Shown: positions 55,975 to 63,786 of the stretch, one piece after another
Position numbering within the stretch: position 1 is the first letter of the stretch
How the letters are laid out: each line of letters starts with the position of its first letter
Origin: G963663315 sp965231905
Lineage (GTDB): Bacteria; Pseudomonadota; Gammaproteobacteria; Arenicellales; Poriferihabitantaceae
DNA length: 64,000 nucleotides
Reading direction: 5' to 3'
Assembly: GCA_965231905.1 (NCBI GenBank)
Contig: CBDDOO010000001.1
Span: 992,001-1,056,000 of the forward strand
Program-made: the position numbers and the translations under genes
The notes under the pieces: model-generated
What the model was told of the DNA's origin: nothing
Databases searched by the model: none
The model's input: the letters and a program-made list of their open reading frames with translations, nothing else

Positions 55975-57567
55975 TCAACCCGCTATGCCAAATGATCTCA
56001 ACAAGGGCAAGCCATCCGGGCGAAATGCCGGATTGATGGTGTTGCGGTATATCACGGGGGTCGCTTCATGGGTAATGAAGCGGTAAGCGCCACTTTCTTC
56101 CATCATATCCTGCATTTTCCGATACATCCCGTCTCGTTGCGCTGGATCGGACGTCGACTTGGCCGCCGCCTCCAGTTCATCGAATTGAGGGTCGCTGTAA
56201 CGCTCCCAGTTCCAGATGCCTTTTTGACTGGTAATAAACCACGCCGTCGCATAAGAAGGATCCGGCGCCATGGAATACCGGTTCAGGATCAGCTGAATAT
56301 CCTTATACCGTTCACCGGCGCTGGAATCACCCAGGGACCAGAATGCGCCGGATTCATGCAAATTGACTTCGACGGCAATTCCCGCCTGGGCGCAAGTCGC
56401 CTGAATAACCTGGGCAGTGGTCACATTGGCTGACTTATTCAGTATGTCCAACGTGACGCTGACGCCATCACTCAAGCCTGCGGCGCCAAGGTATTCCCGG
56501 GCTTTTTCAATATTCATTTCCGGCGGAACCATGCTCTGGGGGCGATGGCCAATCAAGCCTGGCGCAATGATGCCGGTGGAAGGTTCGGCGGCGCCAAAAT
56601 AGGAAGCCTGCAGTATGGAAGGAACGTCAATACAATGCTGGATCGCTTTTCGGAGATTCGCGTTTGCCATGGTTTCATTTTCAACGTTCATCCCCACCCA
56701 GACATAATACAGGGAGGGGTACTCCTCAATCGTGGAATTATCCGGAGGCGACGCTTTCAGGTTACTGACAGAACCCAGGGAAATCCGGGTACAGTCTATG
56801 TCTCCGGACTCATACGCGATTTGCGCGGTATTTTCATCATCAATCGGAAAAATGTGGATTTCGTCGAATGCCGCGTCGCCGCCATGCCAGTCGGGATTGC
56901 GAACCAGGATTGTTTTTTGCTTCGGTTGCCATTCATGATGCATATAGGGCCCGGACGCGCAGGGCGTGGTGGTGTCCACTTTGCCGCCCGCTTCCCGCCA
57001 TGCCTTTTTACTGATGATATTACCCACAATATAGGGCAAGGCAATATTCCACGCCGGCGGATAAGGATCATTGAAAACAATGGTACCCTCGTATTTACTC
57101 TCTACCGTGACTTCCTTTAACGAACCCCAGTCCGGTGTATTGGTGGATTCCAGGGACTCATCCAGAATACGTTCGTAAGAATATTTCACGTCTTCAGCGG
57201 TCATTTCACCGAAACCACCGGTAAACATGATTCCCGGCTTCAGCCTGAATTTGATGTGGGTATCGTCCGCCTGCTCAATTGATTCTGCGGCATCGAGTAC
57301 GTATCCCCATTCCCGACCCGGCTTGTACTGGATCAGCTTGCTGTAAATACTGCTTTGAATCTCTTCATCGACAACGCCTTGCGAATAAGCGGGGTCCAGA
57401 CTGCGCATGTCGGCATAGGTCCGAACCTTCAGTATTTTCTTGCCCTGGGCAAAGACGATTTCCGATGCGCCGGTTAGCGCGGCCAGTCCGAGTACGCCGG
57501 AAGTTTTCAGGAAATCCCGTCGGTCAGTATCTGTAGCCGGGATCGTGGAATGTTTCGTGTTTTTCAT
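55975..57567 (-). CDS. dppA: ABC transporter substrate-binding protein, family 5 (DppA/OppA-like)
   Basis: 530 aa. Twin-arginine-type leader (TDRRDFLKTSGVLGLAALTG) ahead of the mature start KKILKVRTYADMRSLDPAYS; core features INLYSKLIQY-type segment near residue 80, VKYSYERILDES and a late YKDIQLILNRYSMAPDP. Binds peptides, opines or related amides in the periplasm. The Tat leader implies export in a folded state. Start at 57567 preferred over 57582 and more distant ATGs. Confidence 0.9.
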   Translation of the reverse strand: MKNTKHSTIPATDTDRRDFLKTSGVLGLAALTGASEIVFAQGKKILKVRTYADMRSLDPAYSQGVVDEEIQSSIYSKLIQYKPGREWGYVLDAAESIEQADDTHIKFRLKPGIMFTGGFGEMTAEDVKYSYERILDESLESTNTPDWGSLKEVTVESKYEGTIVFNDPYPPAWNIALPYIVGNIISKKAWREAGGKVDTTTPCASGPYMHHEWQPKQKTILVRNPDWHGGDAAFDEIHIFPIDDENTAQIAYESGDIDCTRISLGSVSNLKASPPDNSTIEEYPSLYYVWVGMNVENETMANANLRKAIQHCIDVPSILQASYFGAAEPSTGIIAPGLIGHRPQSMVPPEMNIEKAREYLGAAGLSDGVSVTLDILNKSANVTTAQVIQATCAQAGIAVEVNLHESGAFWSLGDSSAGERYKDIQLILNRYSMAPDPSYATAWFITSQKGIWNWERYSDPQFDELEAAAKSTSDPAQRDGMYRKMQDMMEESGAYRFITHEATPVIYRNTINPAFRPDGLPLLRSFGIAG

Positions 57568-57664
57568 GATGTCCTCATTCATAGGTGGTGAGCTTGTAGA
57601 TGAAAAACTTTTACCCTTTGCGGCAGGAGAATGCAACCGCATGGTAATTCTATGGATTCCCGAA

Positions 57665-58834
57665 TTACCTGTCCGGCCCGAAAATAGCGCCGGCGTCACG
57701 GAAATTGATTGCCCTGGCGCCATCGCTGAATGCTCTCTCTTCTCCGTTATACACGACATAGTCTGATTGGAGAGGGTGTTGTTTTTGTGAAAATCGTGAC
57801 AGCATTTTCCTGAAGTGTGAATGAAATGTCGCCGCAGATTTGATTTCGATGCCGGTCAGACTCCGCCCACTCGCATACAACAGATCAATTTCATTGCCGT
57901 GGCTGTCCCGGTAAAAATACAGGTTCGGCATCTTGCCCTGATTGTATCGAGCCTTGATTGCCTCCAGAACGACCAGGTTTTCAAACAACTGACCAACCAG
58001 GGGGTCACGGGTTACCTGTTCGGGTTTCTCGATGCCTAGCAGGTAGGTCAGTAATCCGGTATCTGTGAAGTAGTATTTCGGAGACTTGACGACCCGTTTG
58101 CCGAAATTCTCGAAGTAAGGTGAAAGTTTGAATACTACAAATGACGCTTCCAGAATGGATAGCCATTCCTTTACCGTTTTGGCGGTTACGCCCACATCCG
58201 ACGCCAGGGATTGGTAGTTGATGATCTGGCCGGTTCTGCCGGCCAGCAGGCGCATGAATTTATCGAACAGGCTGACATCCTTTAGCTGGATGATCTGGCG
58301 AATGTCTCTTTCAACATAAGTTTGATAATAATTGGCCCAGGCGGTATTGGGCCGTTGATTCTGATCGTATATACGGGGAAGAAATCCGGTAAAGACATAT
58401 TCCTCGAATGTGTCGAAGGTGATCATCGCCGCTCTTAATTCGGCGATGGAAAAGGGCAACAGGTTGAGAATCCCGGTTCTGCCCGCCAGTGACTGGGTAA
58501 TTGAAGCTCTCAATTCAAGCTGATAGGAACCGGTGAGAACGAACTGGCCATTCCTCCCGGAATCATCGACGATCCCTTGCAGATAACTGAGGAGGTGAGG
58601 AGCGCGCTGGATTTCGTCAAAAATGACCGTTTCCCGATACCGGGTTAGAAATCCCCTCGGGTCTCCCTGGGCAAAAGTCAGGATATCAGGTGTTTCCAGG
58701 CTGACGTAGGTATAGTCTTTCAACAATTCCCGAGCCAGTGTCGTTTTCCCGGCTTGTCTCGGCCCCAACACGGTTACAACCGGGTATTCCCTGAGTAGCT
58801 GAAGCAGTTCCTGAGATAAGTCGCGAAAAATCAT
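57665..58834 (-). CDS. AAA_14 / DUF4143 family ATPase
   Basis: 389 aa. Walker A VLGPRQAGKTTLA, Walker B ETVIFDEIQRAPHL, sensor-like FVLTGSYQLEL; the C-terminal DUF4143 part contains HGNEIDLLY and GIEIKSA, an E-ID-EIK pattern like PD-(D/E)xK nuclease cores. Members are widespread and spread horizontally; function is poorly known, some are linked to toxin-like or defence loci. It marks the start of an accessory region. It is 97 bp upstream of dppA in the same direction but unlikely to be related to it. Confidence 0.85.
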   Translation of the reverse strand: MIFRDLSQELLQLLREYPVVTVLGPRQAGKTTLARELLKDYTYVSLETPDILTFAQGDPRGFLTRYRETVIFDEIQRAPHLLSYLQGIVDDSGRNGQFVLTGSYQLELRASITQSLAGRTGILNLLPFSIAELRAAMITFDTFEEYVFTGFLPRIYDQNQRPNTAWANYYQTYVERDIRQIIQLKDVSLFDKFMRLLAGRTGQIINYQSLASDVGVTAKTVKEWLSILEASFVVFKLSPYFENFGKRVVKSPKYYFTDTGLLTYLLGIEKPEQVTRDPLVGQLFENLVVLEAIKARYNQGKMPNLYFYRDSHGNEIDLLYASGRSLTGIEIKSAATFHSHFRKMLSRFSQKQHPLQSDYVVYNGEERAFSDGARAINFRDAGAIFGPDR

Positions 58835-58891
58835 GCAACGATCATATTATGTGTAAATCTGTATTTCAACTTCTGATTTACACACTACAGC

Positions 58892-58930
58892 CATGTCAAA
58901 GGCTATGTCAAAGGCTATGTCAAAGGCTAT
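58892..58930. repeat. Short tandem repeat, ATGTCAAAGGCT x3
   Basis: Three consecutive copies of a 12-13-bp unit (ATGTCAAAGGCT) at about 58892-58930, between the AAA ATPase and the toxin-antitoxin promoter. Confidence 0.85.
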
Positions 58931-58978
58931 TGACTGGGCGGTTGGTTTGTACTACATTGTACTAATTGTGTAACACAA
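58930..58978 (+). promoter_or_regulatory. Promoter and operator of the ParD/ParE-like toxin-antitoxin pair
   Basis: TTGACT (58930-58935) and TACATT (58953-58958) with 17-bp spacing. Over and after the -10 lie two direct repeats TTGTACTA (58947-58954, 58957-58964) and an inverted repeat TTGTGTAACACAA (58966-58978), suited to autoregulation by the ribbon-helix-helix antitoxin. Confidence 0.65.
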
Positions 58979-58989
58979 CAAACAGAAAC

Positions 58990-59277
58990 ATGACCCAGTC
59001 AACCTTTACCTTTCGAGTCAATGAGGACCTGAAAGACAATTTCACCGCAGTCGCTAAATCCCTGGACCGCTCCGGCGCTCAACTGCTGCGTGATTACATG
59101 CGTGAAATGGTTCACAGACGACAGGAAATGGAGAAATACGATGCCTGGTTTATGCGTGAAGTGAAAGTCGGTCTGGATTCAGCCAATGCGGGCCATCTTG
59201 TGCCGTCCGACAAGGTCGAGGCAGAATTTGTTGCCCGCAGGGCAAACACCAGGCACAGACATGATGCTCAATCGTGA
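58990..59277 (+). CDS. Type II antitoxin, ribbon-helix-helix family
   Basis: 95 aa. N-terminal ribbon TQSTFTFRVNEDLKDNFTAVAK followed by two helices with SGAQLLRDYMREMV, a CopG/ParD/RelB-like DNA-binding fold; the C-terminal half would mask the toxin. The stop overlaps the GTG start of the toxin gene. Confidence 0.82.
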   Translation: MTQSTFTFRVNEDLKDNFTAVAKSLDRSGAQLLRDYMREMVHRRQEMEKYDAWFMREVKVGLDSANAGHLVPSDKVEAEFVARRANTRHRHDAQS

Positions 59278-59558
59278 GGTTGTTCTGGACACCCGAAGCC
59301 ATTCATGATCGCAATCAAATTTATGATTACATCGAAGCTGATAATCCACATTCTGCTGTCGCTCTTGATGAATTGATTGCTGAGAAATCAGGCCATTTGG
59401 CTGATTACCCGAATATGGGACGAGTCGGACGAATCAATGGAACTCGCGAATGGGTCATTCACCGGAATTATGTTTTGATCTATGATCTCGCAGGAGACCA
59501 GATACGCATCCTCCGGGTGTTGCATACAGCCAGACAATGGCCACCTTCCGAAAAATAA
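59274..59558 (+). CDS. Type II toxin, RelE/ParE family
   Basis: 94 aa, GTG start at 59274 overlapping the antitoxin stop. LFWTPEAIHDRNQIYDYIEA at the N-terminus, NMGRVGRINGTREWVIH and IRILRVLHTARQWP at the C-terminus are typical of RelE/ParE. Either a gyrase inhibitor or an mRNA interferase; the sequence looks more ParE-like. Confidence 0.87.
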   Translation: MRLFWTPEAIHDRNQIYDYIEADNPHSAVALDELIAEKSGHLADYPNMGRVGRINGTREWVIHRNYVLIYDLAGDQIRILRVLHTARQWPPSEK

Positions 59559-59810
59559 GAGGTCAGGAAGCGACCTGGTACGGGAATTTGCAGAATCGTT
59601 TATGATTGAATCAATGCAGATACATGAATCTGGATAAATTACTTTGGGAATTATATATTTGACTCCATGAAGATCATGGAACCAAGCATATCTATTGACG
59701 TTTCACAGACCGGGTTATCCCGCTATCTCCACGTCCAGCAACCCTATTCCCAAAGGCCGATATATTCAACGGGAAAGTTATATCAGCGTTGGCGCATGGA
59801 GTCAAATATA

Positions 59811-60974
59811 AGAGTTGTCCAATGGAAGATGAGCCTGAAGGATGAGCTGTATTTCCACTGGGAGATGAGTTTGAAGGCGTTGATTTTGGGATCATCGGAG
59901 GATGATCGTGAAATTACACAGCCAGCGCTTACAGACGGTGGAAGAGATTCGTTCGTTTTTGAACGGAGCCACCACTTTTGATTTTGAACCCCAGTCCCGC
60001 AAAGAATCCTATTCGTGGATTTGCGACAGTCTGCGGCAGTTGCGTTATGGCGCATTGAGCAAGGCCGACCGGGGTGCGGTGAAAGCCTACCTGGAGAAGG
60101 TCAGTGGCTTATCCCGCGCCCAGATCACCCGGCTGATCCGACAGTACCGCGATAGTGGCCGCATTCGGGATCGCCGGGGGCGGCCCGCCAACGCTTTCTC
60201 CCGGCGCTATACCCCGGCTTCTTGCGCGTCGATACCGTCCATCAGGGCGACCAGGACGGCATCAAGGGGCTGTATCATATCAATGCCGTCGATGAAGTCA
60301 CCCAGATGCAGGCCGTAGTCAGTGTACAGAGAATCTCCGAAAGCTATCTCATCCCGGCTCTGCATCAACTCCTGGATGCCTTCCCCTTCACGCTCCAGGG
60401 GTTCCATTCCGATAACGGTTCAGAGTATATCAATCGACAAGTCGCTAAACTCCTGCAAAAACTCCACATCGAACAGACCAAATCCCGTCCCCGACAGAGC
60501 AATGACAACGCCCTGGTCGAAGGCAAGAACGGCTCCGTCATCCGCAAGCATCTGGGCTACGAACACATCTCACAGCGCTTCGCTCAACCCGTCAACCACT
60601 TCCTCACAAACTATCTCAATCCCTACCTGAACTATCACCGACCCTGCCTGTTCGCAAAGGAAGAAATCAACAATCAGGGAAAACAAATCCGCAAATACCC
60701 GGACTCACTGATCCAGACTCCGTATGAGAAACTCCGTTCCCTGCCCCATGCACAGCAATATCTCAAATCCGGAATCACGTTCAAAATACTGGATGACTTC
60801 GCTCACAAATACAGTGATAATGAAGCCGCGAGGAGACTCAATCAAGCTCGCAATACACTATTCCAATCTTTTAACAAATCCCAAAATTACGCCGCCTGAC
60901 AGCAAACCTCAATGACCTTTCAATCTATACAGAAAATACTCCCCTTCAGGCTCATCTCTGAATTGGAAAACGCT
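59811..60974. mobile_element. IS copy 2: internally deleted relative of the 21-22 kb IS
   Basis: 1,164 bp with the same ends as copy 1 (AGAGTTGTCC... and ...GGAAAACGCT). It is exactly 259 bp shorter; the loss lies between two CCGG-containing sites at about 60215 and causes a frameshift. No target duplication is visible (left flank AATATA, right flank GTACC), so flanking DNA was probably rearranged. Confidence 0.85.
59902..60899 (+). pseudogene. Deleted and frameshifted integrase-core transposase
   Basis: Matches the 418-aa transposase of copy 1 up to about residue 105 (RRYTP), then resumes at about residue 193 (FLRVDTVHQGDQDG) in a different frame after a 259-bp deletion. The DDE residues remain in the second part but the N-terminal DNA-binding part is disconnected, so it is probably inactive. 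Other differences from copy 1 are few. Confidence 0.88.
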
Positions 60975-61016
60975 GTACCTGTTCCAGGCTCTTGGCTTGC
61001 GCTGATTTGCCGCGCT
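60975..61016 (-). pseudogene. Fragment of the small gene whose 3' end lies at 62043-62110
   Basis: Contains GCGCAAGCCAAGAGCCTGG (as read on the minus strand), encoding A-Q-A-K-S-L-E-Q-V, identical to part of the remnant at 62043-62110, but joined to a stretch found at 62205-62222 (GATTTGCCGCGCTATCA). IS copy 2 cuts it on the left. Confidence 0.6.
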
Positions 61017-61017
61017 A

Positions 61018-61365
61018 TCATTCCACCTGATACCCGTATCTCCACCGTGTTTTTTCTACTGTGCCATCCCAGTATTTTACCGTTCCCTCTCCGTTTTCCT
61101 TGCCGTCTATAAATGGGACTTTCCAAACCGTGCCAAGCAGTTCTTTTAGTGTTCCCTCTCCGTTCATCACGCCGTCTATATACGGGATTTCCCAAACGTC
61201 ACCGTCCGGCAATTTCTCTACCCAATACCCGTTCCTCTCGCCGTCTACAATCGGGCCTTCTGCAATCCCACCGCCCGGCAATTCTATAATTTCATTGTCG
61301 GCGTATCCTGTCATGGCGACAGATAACAGGGTAATCAGGCATAACCGTTTGATGATCGTTTTCAT
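61018..61365 (-). CDS. Secreted protein with MORN-like repeats
   Basis: 115 aa. Signal peptide KRLCLITLLSVAMTGYA, then three to four degenerate repeats of the form G-x2-V/I-D-G-x2-N-G-x(8-10)-G (EGPIVDGERNGYW, EIPYIDGVMNGEGT, KVPFIDGKENGEGT, then YWDGTVEKTRW). These resemble MORN repeats. Location envelope or periplasm; function unknown. It lies inside the long-inverted-repeat element. Confidence 0.72.
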   Translation of the reverse strand: MKTIIKRLCLITLLSVAMTGYADNEIIELPGGGIAEGPIVDGERNGYWVEKLPDGDVWEIPYIDGVMNGEGTLKELLGTVWKVPFIDGKENGEGTVKYWDGTVEKTRWRYGYQVE

Positions 61366-61375
61366 GGTTGGTTCT

Positions 61376-61445
61376 TCGATTGTTTAATCTGCTATCGGCC
61401 AGGCTCCCGGCCAGCCGTGACCTGAAAGGCGCCTGATTTTCCCTG
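61376..61445. repeat. Repeat shared with 62155-62225
   Basis: GTTTAATCTGCTATCGGCCA, CAGGCTCCCGG(C/T)CAGCCGTGACC and a following segment match 62154-62210. It precedes the MORN gene here and the DUF1640 gene region there, like a module boundary. Confidence 0.7.
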
Positions 61446-61457
61446 ATAGCGTTCCGG

Positions 61458-62000
61458 CTAAATTAAATATTGGCCTGTTGTGATTGAAACTGATTCGCTA
61501 TAGGGCCCTTCGATGCCTCTGTATATGAAACGAATCCAGTAAAAGTAAGTAGTCAATGGTTCGACAGAACAATCCCATCCCCTCGATATGTATGTACTTC
61601 TAACCCGTTTTGCCGTGCTTAATTTGTTTTCGGTATTTCTCCATATTTCGGTTATATGGTCGTATTGACTAGCCCAATTATCCCAATTACACCGGACGTT
61701 GTTTCTGGTGCATTCAGAATAATTATTGCCGTAACTAACCCGTAAGCCTGTTGGCTTCGGTGGGATAGTAATTATAGTAATTGGCGCTGTTGTTGTTGGT
61801 GGTGGTGGTGTTCCGTTGTTGCTGTTCCCGCCAGTGTTGCCGCCGCCTCCGTTGTTGCCGCTGGTTTGTGCATGGGCAGGCAATATTACGCTGTTAATGA
61901 TCGGCTTATTCCACGCCGTGACTGCCAACCCGCCAACGGCCAGGGTCTTGATGATCTGTTGCCGTTTCTCCCTGTCGGTCTTTTGTTCTTCTCGGCTCAT
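61458..62000 (-). CDS. Exported protein with PAHAQTS-type leader, Gly/Asn/Pro linker and Fn3-like domain
   Basis: 180 aa. N-terminal charged segment (REKRQQIIKTLAVGGLAVTA) then W-N-K-P-I-I-N-S-V-I-L-P-A-H-A-Q-T, a leader type seen in secreted proteins of several gammaproteobacteria. A low-complexity linker (GGGGNTGGNSNNG, TPPPPTTTAP) follows, then about 90 residues starting PPKPTGLRVSYGNNY and ending TYFYWIRFIYRGIEGPYSES, with the pattern of a fibronectin type III domain. Function unknown. Start at the ATG at 62000. Confidence 0.68.
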   Translation of the reverse strand: MSREEQKTDREKRQQIIKTLAVGGLAVTAWNKPIINSVILPAHAQTSGNNGGGGNTGGNSNNGTPPPPTTTAPITIITIPPKPTGLRVSYGNNYSECTRNNVRCNWDNWASQYDHITEIWRNTENKLSTAKRVRSTYISRGWDCSVEPLTTYFYWIRFIYRGIEGPYSESVSITTGQYLI

Positions 62001-62042
62001 GGTGGATTTCCCGGTAATTGATCGAACCGGGATATAACCACA

Positions 62043-62110
62043 CTTCCCGCTACTCGACAATGCCGCCGTCTTGCTCGATCTCGTTCAGTACCTGTTCCAG
62101 GCTCTTGGCT
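62043..62110 (-). pseudogene. 3' remnant of a small gene (C-terminus ...LNEIEQDGGIVE)
   Basis: Minus-strand reading gives A-S-A-A-Q-A-K-S-L-E-Q-V-L-N-E-I-E-Q-D-G-G-I-V-E and a stop. The 5' part is missing: upstream lies a GCGCCACCGGGTCAACCCGG module also present at 62607-62626. A truncated second copy is at 60975. The family is not recognised; the tail resembles those of small helical regulators. Confidence 0.55.
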
Positions 62111-62234
62111 TGCGCAGCGCTGGCCGGATTGCGCCACCGGGTCAACCCGGATGGTTTAACCTGCTATCGGCCAGGCTCCCGGTCAGCCGTGACCACAAAG
62201 GCACCGGATTTGCCGCGCTATCAAAACCTGTCGA

Positions 62235-62555
62235 TCAGCCTGCCGCCAAAGTAGCTACCAGCCCGGCCACATCCTGCCCGATAGCGAACATCTTCCAGGT
62301 CATAGCTCCCATAAACGCCAGCATGATCGCGCATATCCAACGTAGCCAGGTAATATCTCCCTTTAGTGATTTTTCCACACTGACCACTTCCTGCCGTAGT
62401 GATTTTTCCAGGGTTTCCAGGTCAGCCTTTGTCGCCAGTTCGCCGGACTGGTTCGCCATGACCTCGGCCACTGCTTCGGCCTGCTCGGTCTTGAATCCGG
62501 CCTTTTCCAACTTCCGCATGGCCGCCAGTGTGTCAATCGCTATCGCTGTATTCAT
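62235..62555 (-). CDS. DUF1640-like coiled-coil protein with one membrane span
   Basis: 106 aa. IDTLAAMRKLEKAGFKTEQA, then ELATKADLETLEKSLRQEV (coiled coil) and a C-terminal hydrophobic span WLRWICAIMLAFMGAMTWKM. This is the layout of DUF1640/CCDC90-like proteins, related to mitochondrial MCUR1-type proteins; bacterial function unknown. It lies 63 bp inside the right inverted repeat arm. Confidence 0.78.
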   Translation of the reverse strand: MNTAIAIDTLAAMRKLEKAGFKTEQAEAVAEVMANQSGELATKADLETLEKSLRQEVVSVEKSLKGDITWLRWICAIMLAFMGAMTWKMFAIGQDVAGLVATLAAG

Positions 62556-62722
62556 GGTTCGGTGCCTGCCGGTTCTTTATCTGGTGTTCCTATTCTGGCC
62601 GGATTGCGCCACCGGGTCAACCCGGTCTGTGAAACGTCAATAGATATGCTCGGTTCCATGATCTTCATGGAGTCAAATATATAATTCCCATTACTTTTTA
62701 CTGAAACACATATCGGATTTGC

Positions 62723-62899
62723 CTAACTTTGCTTGGTCTCTTGGCTGGCAGTATACCCTTTCCCATCTGAGTGTTGTGGGCGAGTCACGGCACTGCCTTG
62801 ATTTGGAGGAGGTGGCGGAGGGGAAACAGAGGGTGTAGGCTTCGGTTGGTAACCGCGATAGTGTATTACTCCCACAGTGGCTGGTTTTTCAGTCTTCAT
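62723..62899 (-). CDS. Small proline-rich protein, 58 aa
   Basis: ATG at 62899 preceded by GGAG seven bases upstream. The product opens MKTEKPATVGVIHYRGYQPK, then a proline run (SPPPPPPNQG) and a polar tail ending ETKQS. A promoter TTGGCA-18-TATACT lies upstream. No signal peptide and no family recognised. It ends 25 bp right of the long-inverted-repeat element's target duplication. Confidence 0.5.
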   Translation of the reverse strand: MKTEKPATVGVIHYRGYQPKPTPSVSPPPPPPNQGSAVTRPQHSDGKGYTASQETKQS

Positions 62900-62963
62900 A
62901 ATTCAACTCCGGTCTTGTGTGTATGGCCAAAATTCTATTGTTTGTACCTGTCTGGATGCAATC

Positions 62964-62993
62964 AGTATACCTCTATCGTCGGTTTCCTGCCAA
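62964..62993 (-). promoter_or_regulatory. Promoter candidate for the small proline-rich gene
   Basis: On the minus strand, TTGGCA (62993-62988) and TATACT (62969-62964) with 18-bp spacing, 65 bp before the ATG. The rest of 62698-63090 shows no other convincing gene. Confidence 0.45.
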
Positions 62994-63093
62994 TTTTATG
63001 GATTCTCGTATTGCCTGTCCGGGTGCATCATTCACCGGTTGGATGATGGTTCCTGCGTTAAGCGCTCTGTGTAATGTGTTCCTCGGTGATCGT

Positions 63094-63127
63094 TTATGTG
63101 TATAATACCTCGTAGCCATACACATAA
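63094..63127 (+). promoter_or_regulatory. vapBC operator/promoter
   Basis: Perfect inverted repeat TTATGTGTA (63094-63102) and TACACATAA (63119-63127) with a 16-bp spacer. A TATAAT -10 (63101-63106) overlaps the left arm, so antitoxin binding would block transcription of the vapB gene starting at 63137. Confidence 0.7.
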
Positions 63128-63136
63128 GAGGTCAAC

Positions 63137-63331
63137 ATGCGTACAAATATAGAAATTGACGATAAACTGATGACCAATGCAATGAAAGCCTGTGGCGCCA
63201 GGACGAAGAAGGCGACCGTGGAGAAAGGGTTGGAAATGCTGATCCAGATCGAACAACAGTCCGGCCTTCGTAGTCTTCGGGGCAAACTGCATTGGGAAGG
63301 CTCGCTGGAGGAGATGCGATCCGACAAGTGA
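63137..63331 (+). CDS. vapB: Antitoxin VapB (type II, AHH/VapB-type)
   Basis: 64 aa. MRTNIEIDDKLMTNAMKACG followed by T-K-K-A-T-V-E-K-G-L-E is the standard type II VapB opening (DNA-binding ribbon-helix-helix-like), with C-terminal LRGKLHWEGSLEEM contacting the toxin. Preceded by an AGAGG ribosome-binding site; stop overlaps vapC. Confidence 0.92.
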   Translation: MRTNIEIDDKLMTNAMKACGARTKKATVEKGLEMLIQIEQQSGLRSLRGKLHWEGSLEEMRSDK

Positions 63332-63717
63332 TTATTGCAGATACATCAGTCTGGATAAATTATTTCAATGGCGCGCAAAACCGTGAAACAGATATTCTTG
63401 ATAAACTTTTAGTATCGCACCGCATTTTAATGGGGGATTTGCTCTTGACAGAAATCCTTCAGGGTTTCCGAAAAGACCAGGATTATCAATTAGCTGAAAG
63501 AGCGCTCATGCGACTGGCTTTCGCTGAGATGGTCGGTCGGGAGATTGCCGTTATCAGCGCCGGAAATTACAGGAAGCTCCGTAAACAGGGTATTACTGTC
63601 AGAAAGACTGTAGACGTTTTGATAGCAACATTTTGTATCTGCAATGATCATACGCTTCTGCATAATGATCGGGATTTTGATGCAATGGCTGATTTACTCG
63701 GTCTCAATGTATATTAG
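63328..63717 (+). CDS. vapC: Toxin VapC (PIN-domain ribonuclease)
   Basis: 129 aa with GTG start at 63328 overlapping the vapB stop. PIN residues: D in IIADTSVWINYF, E in LLLTEILQGF, D in RKTVDVLIATFC and D in LLHNDRDFDAMA. Cleaves RNA (often tRNA or rRNA) when free of VapB. Confidence 0.93.
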   Translation: MIIADTSVWINYFNGAQNRETDILDKLLVSHRILMGDLLLTEILQGFRKDQDYQLAERALMRLAFAEMVGREIAVISAGNYRKLRKQGITVRKTVDVLIATFCICNDHTLLHNDRDFDAMADLLGLNVY

Positions 63718-63786
63718 CGGGAACCTTTGGTAAGATGGGAATTCTTGCCCTGCAACTCAATCCCGTGATACCACCAGGACGAAATC

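Larger units (their letters stand above)
59638..62697. mobile_element. 3,044-bp element with 71-bp terminal inverted repeats and 8-bp target duplication
   Basis: Left arm 59646-59716 and right arm 62619-62689 are inverted copies differing at one position (A/G), each starting GGGAATTATATATTTGACTC from the outside. ATTACTTT flanks both sides (59638-59645 and 62690-62697). Inside are IS copy 2, three minus-strand genes and repeated gene fragments; apart from the defective nested IS transposase there is no transposase, so mobilisation would be in trans. A further partial arm (CATGGAGTCAAATATA, 59795-59810) directly borders the nested IS. The class is not recognised. Confidence 0.75.

Noticed and set aside
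59646..62689. Integron gene cassettes
   Set aside because: No integrase gene and no attC-like sites with the expected core triplets; the inverted-repeat ends and target duplication fit a transposon better.
62771..63105. Plus-strand open frames in the gap before vapB
   Set aside because: Three overlapping short frames with no ribosome-binding site or coherent composition; the minus-strand proline-rich frame is the better candidate.
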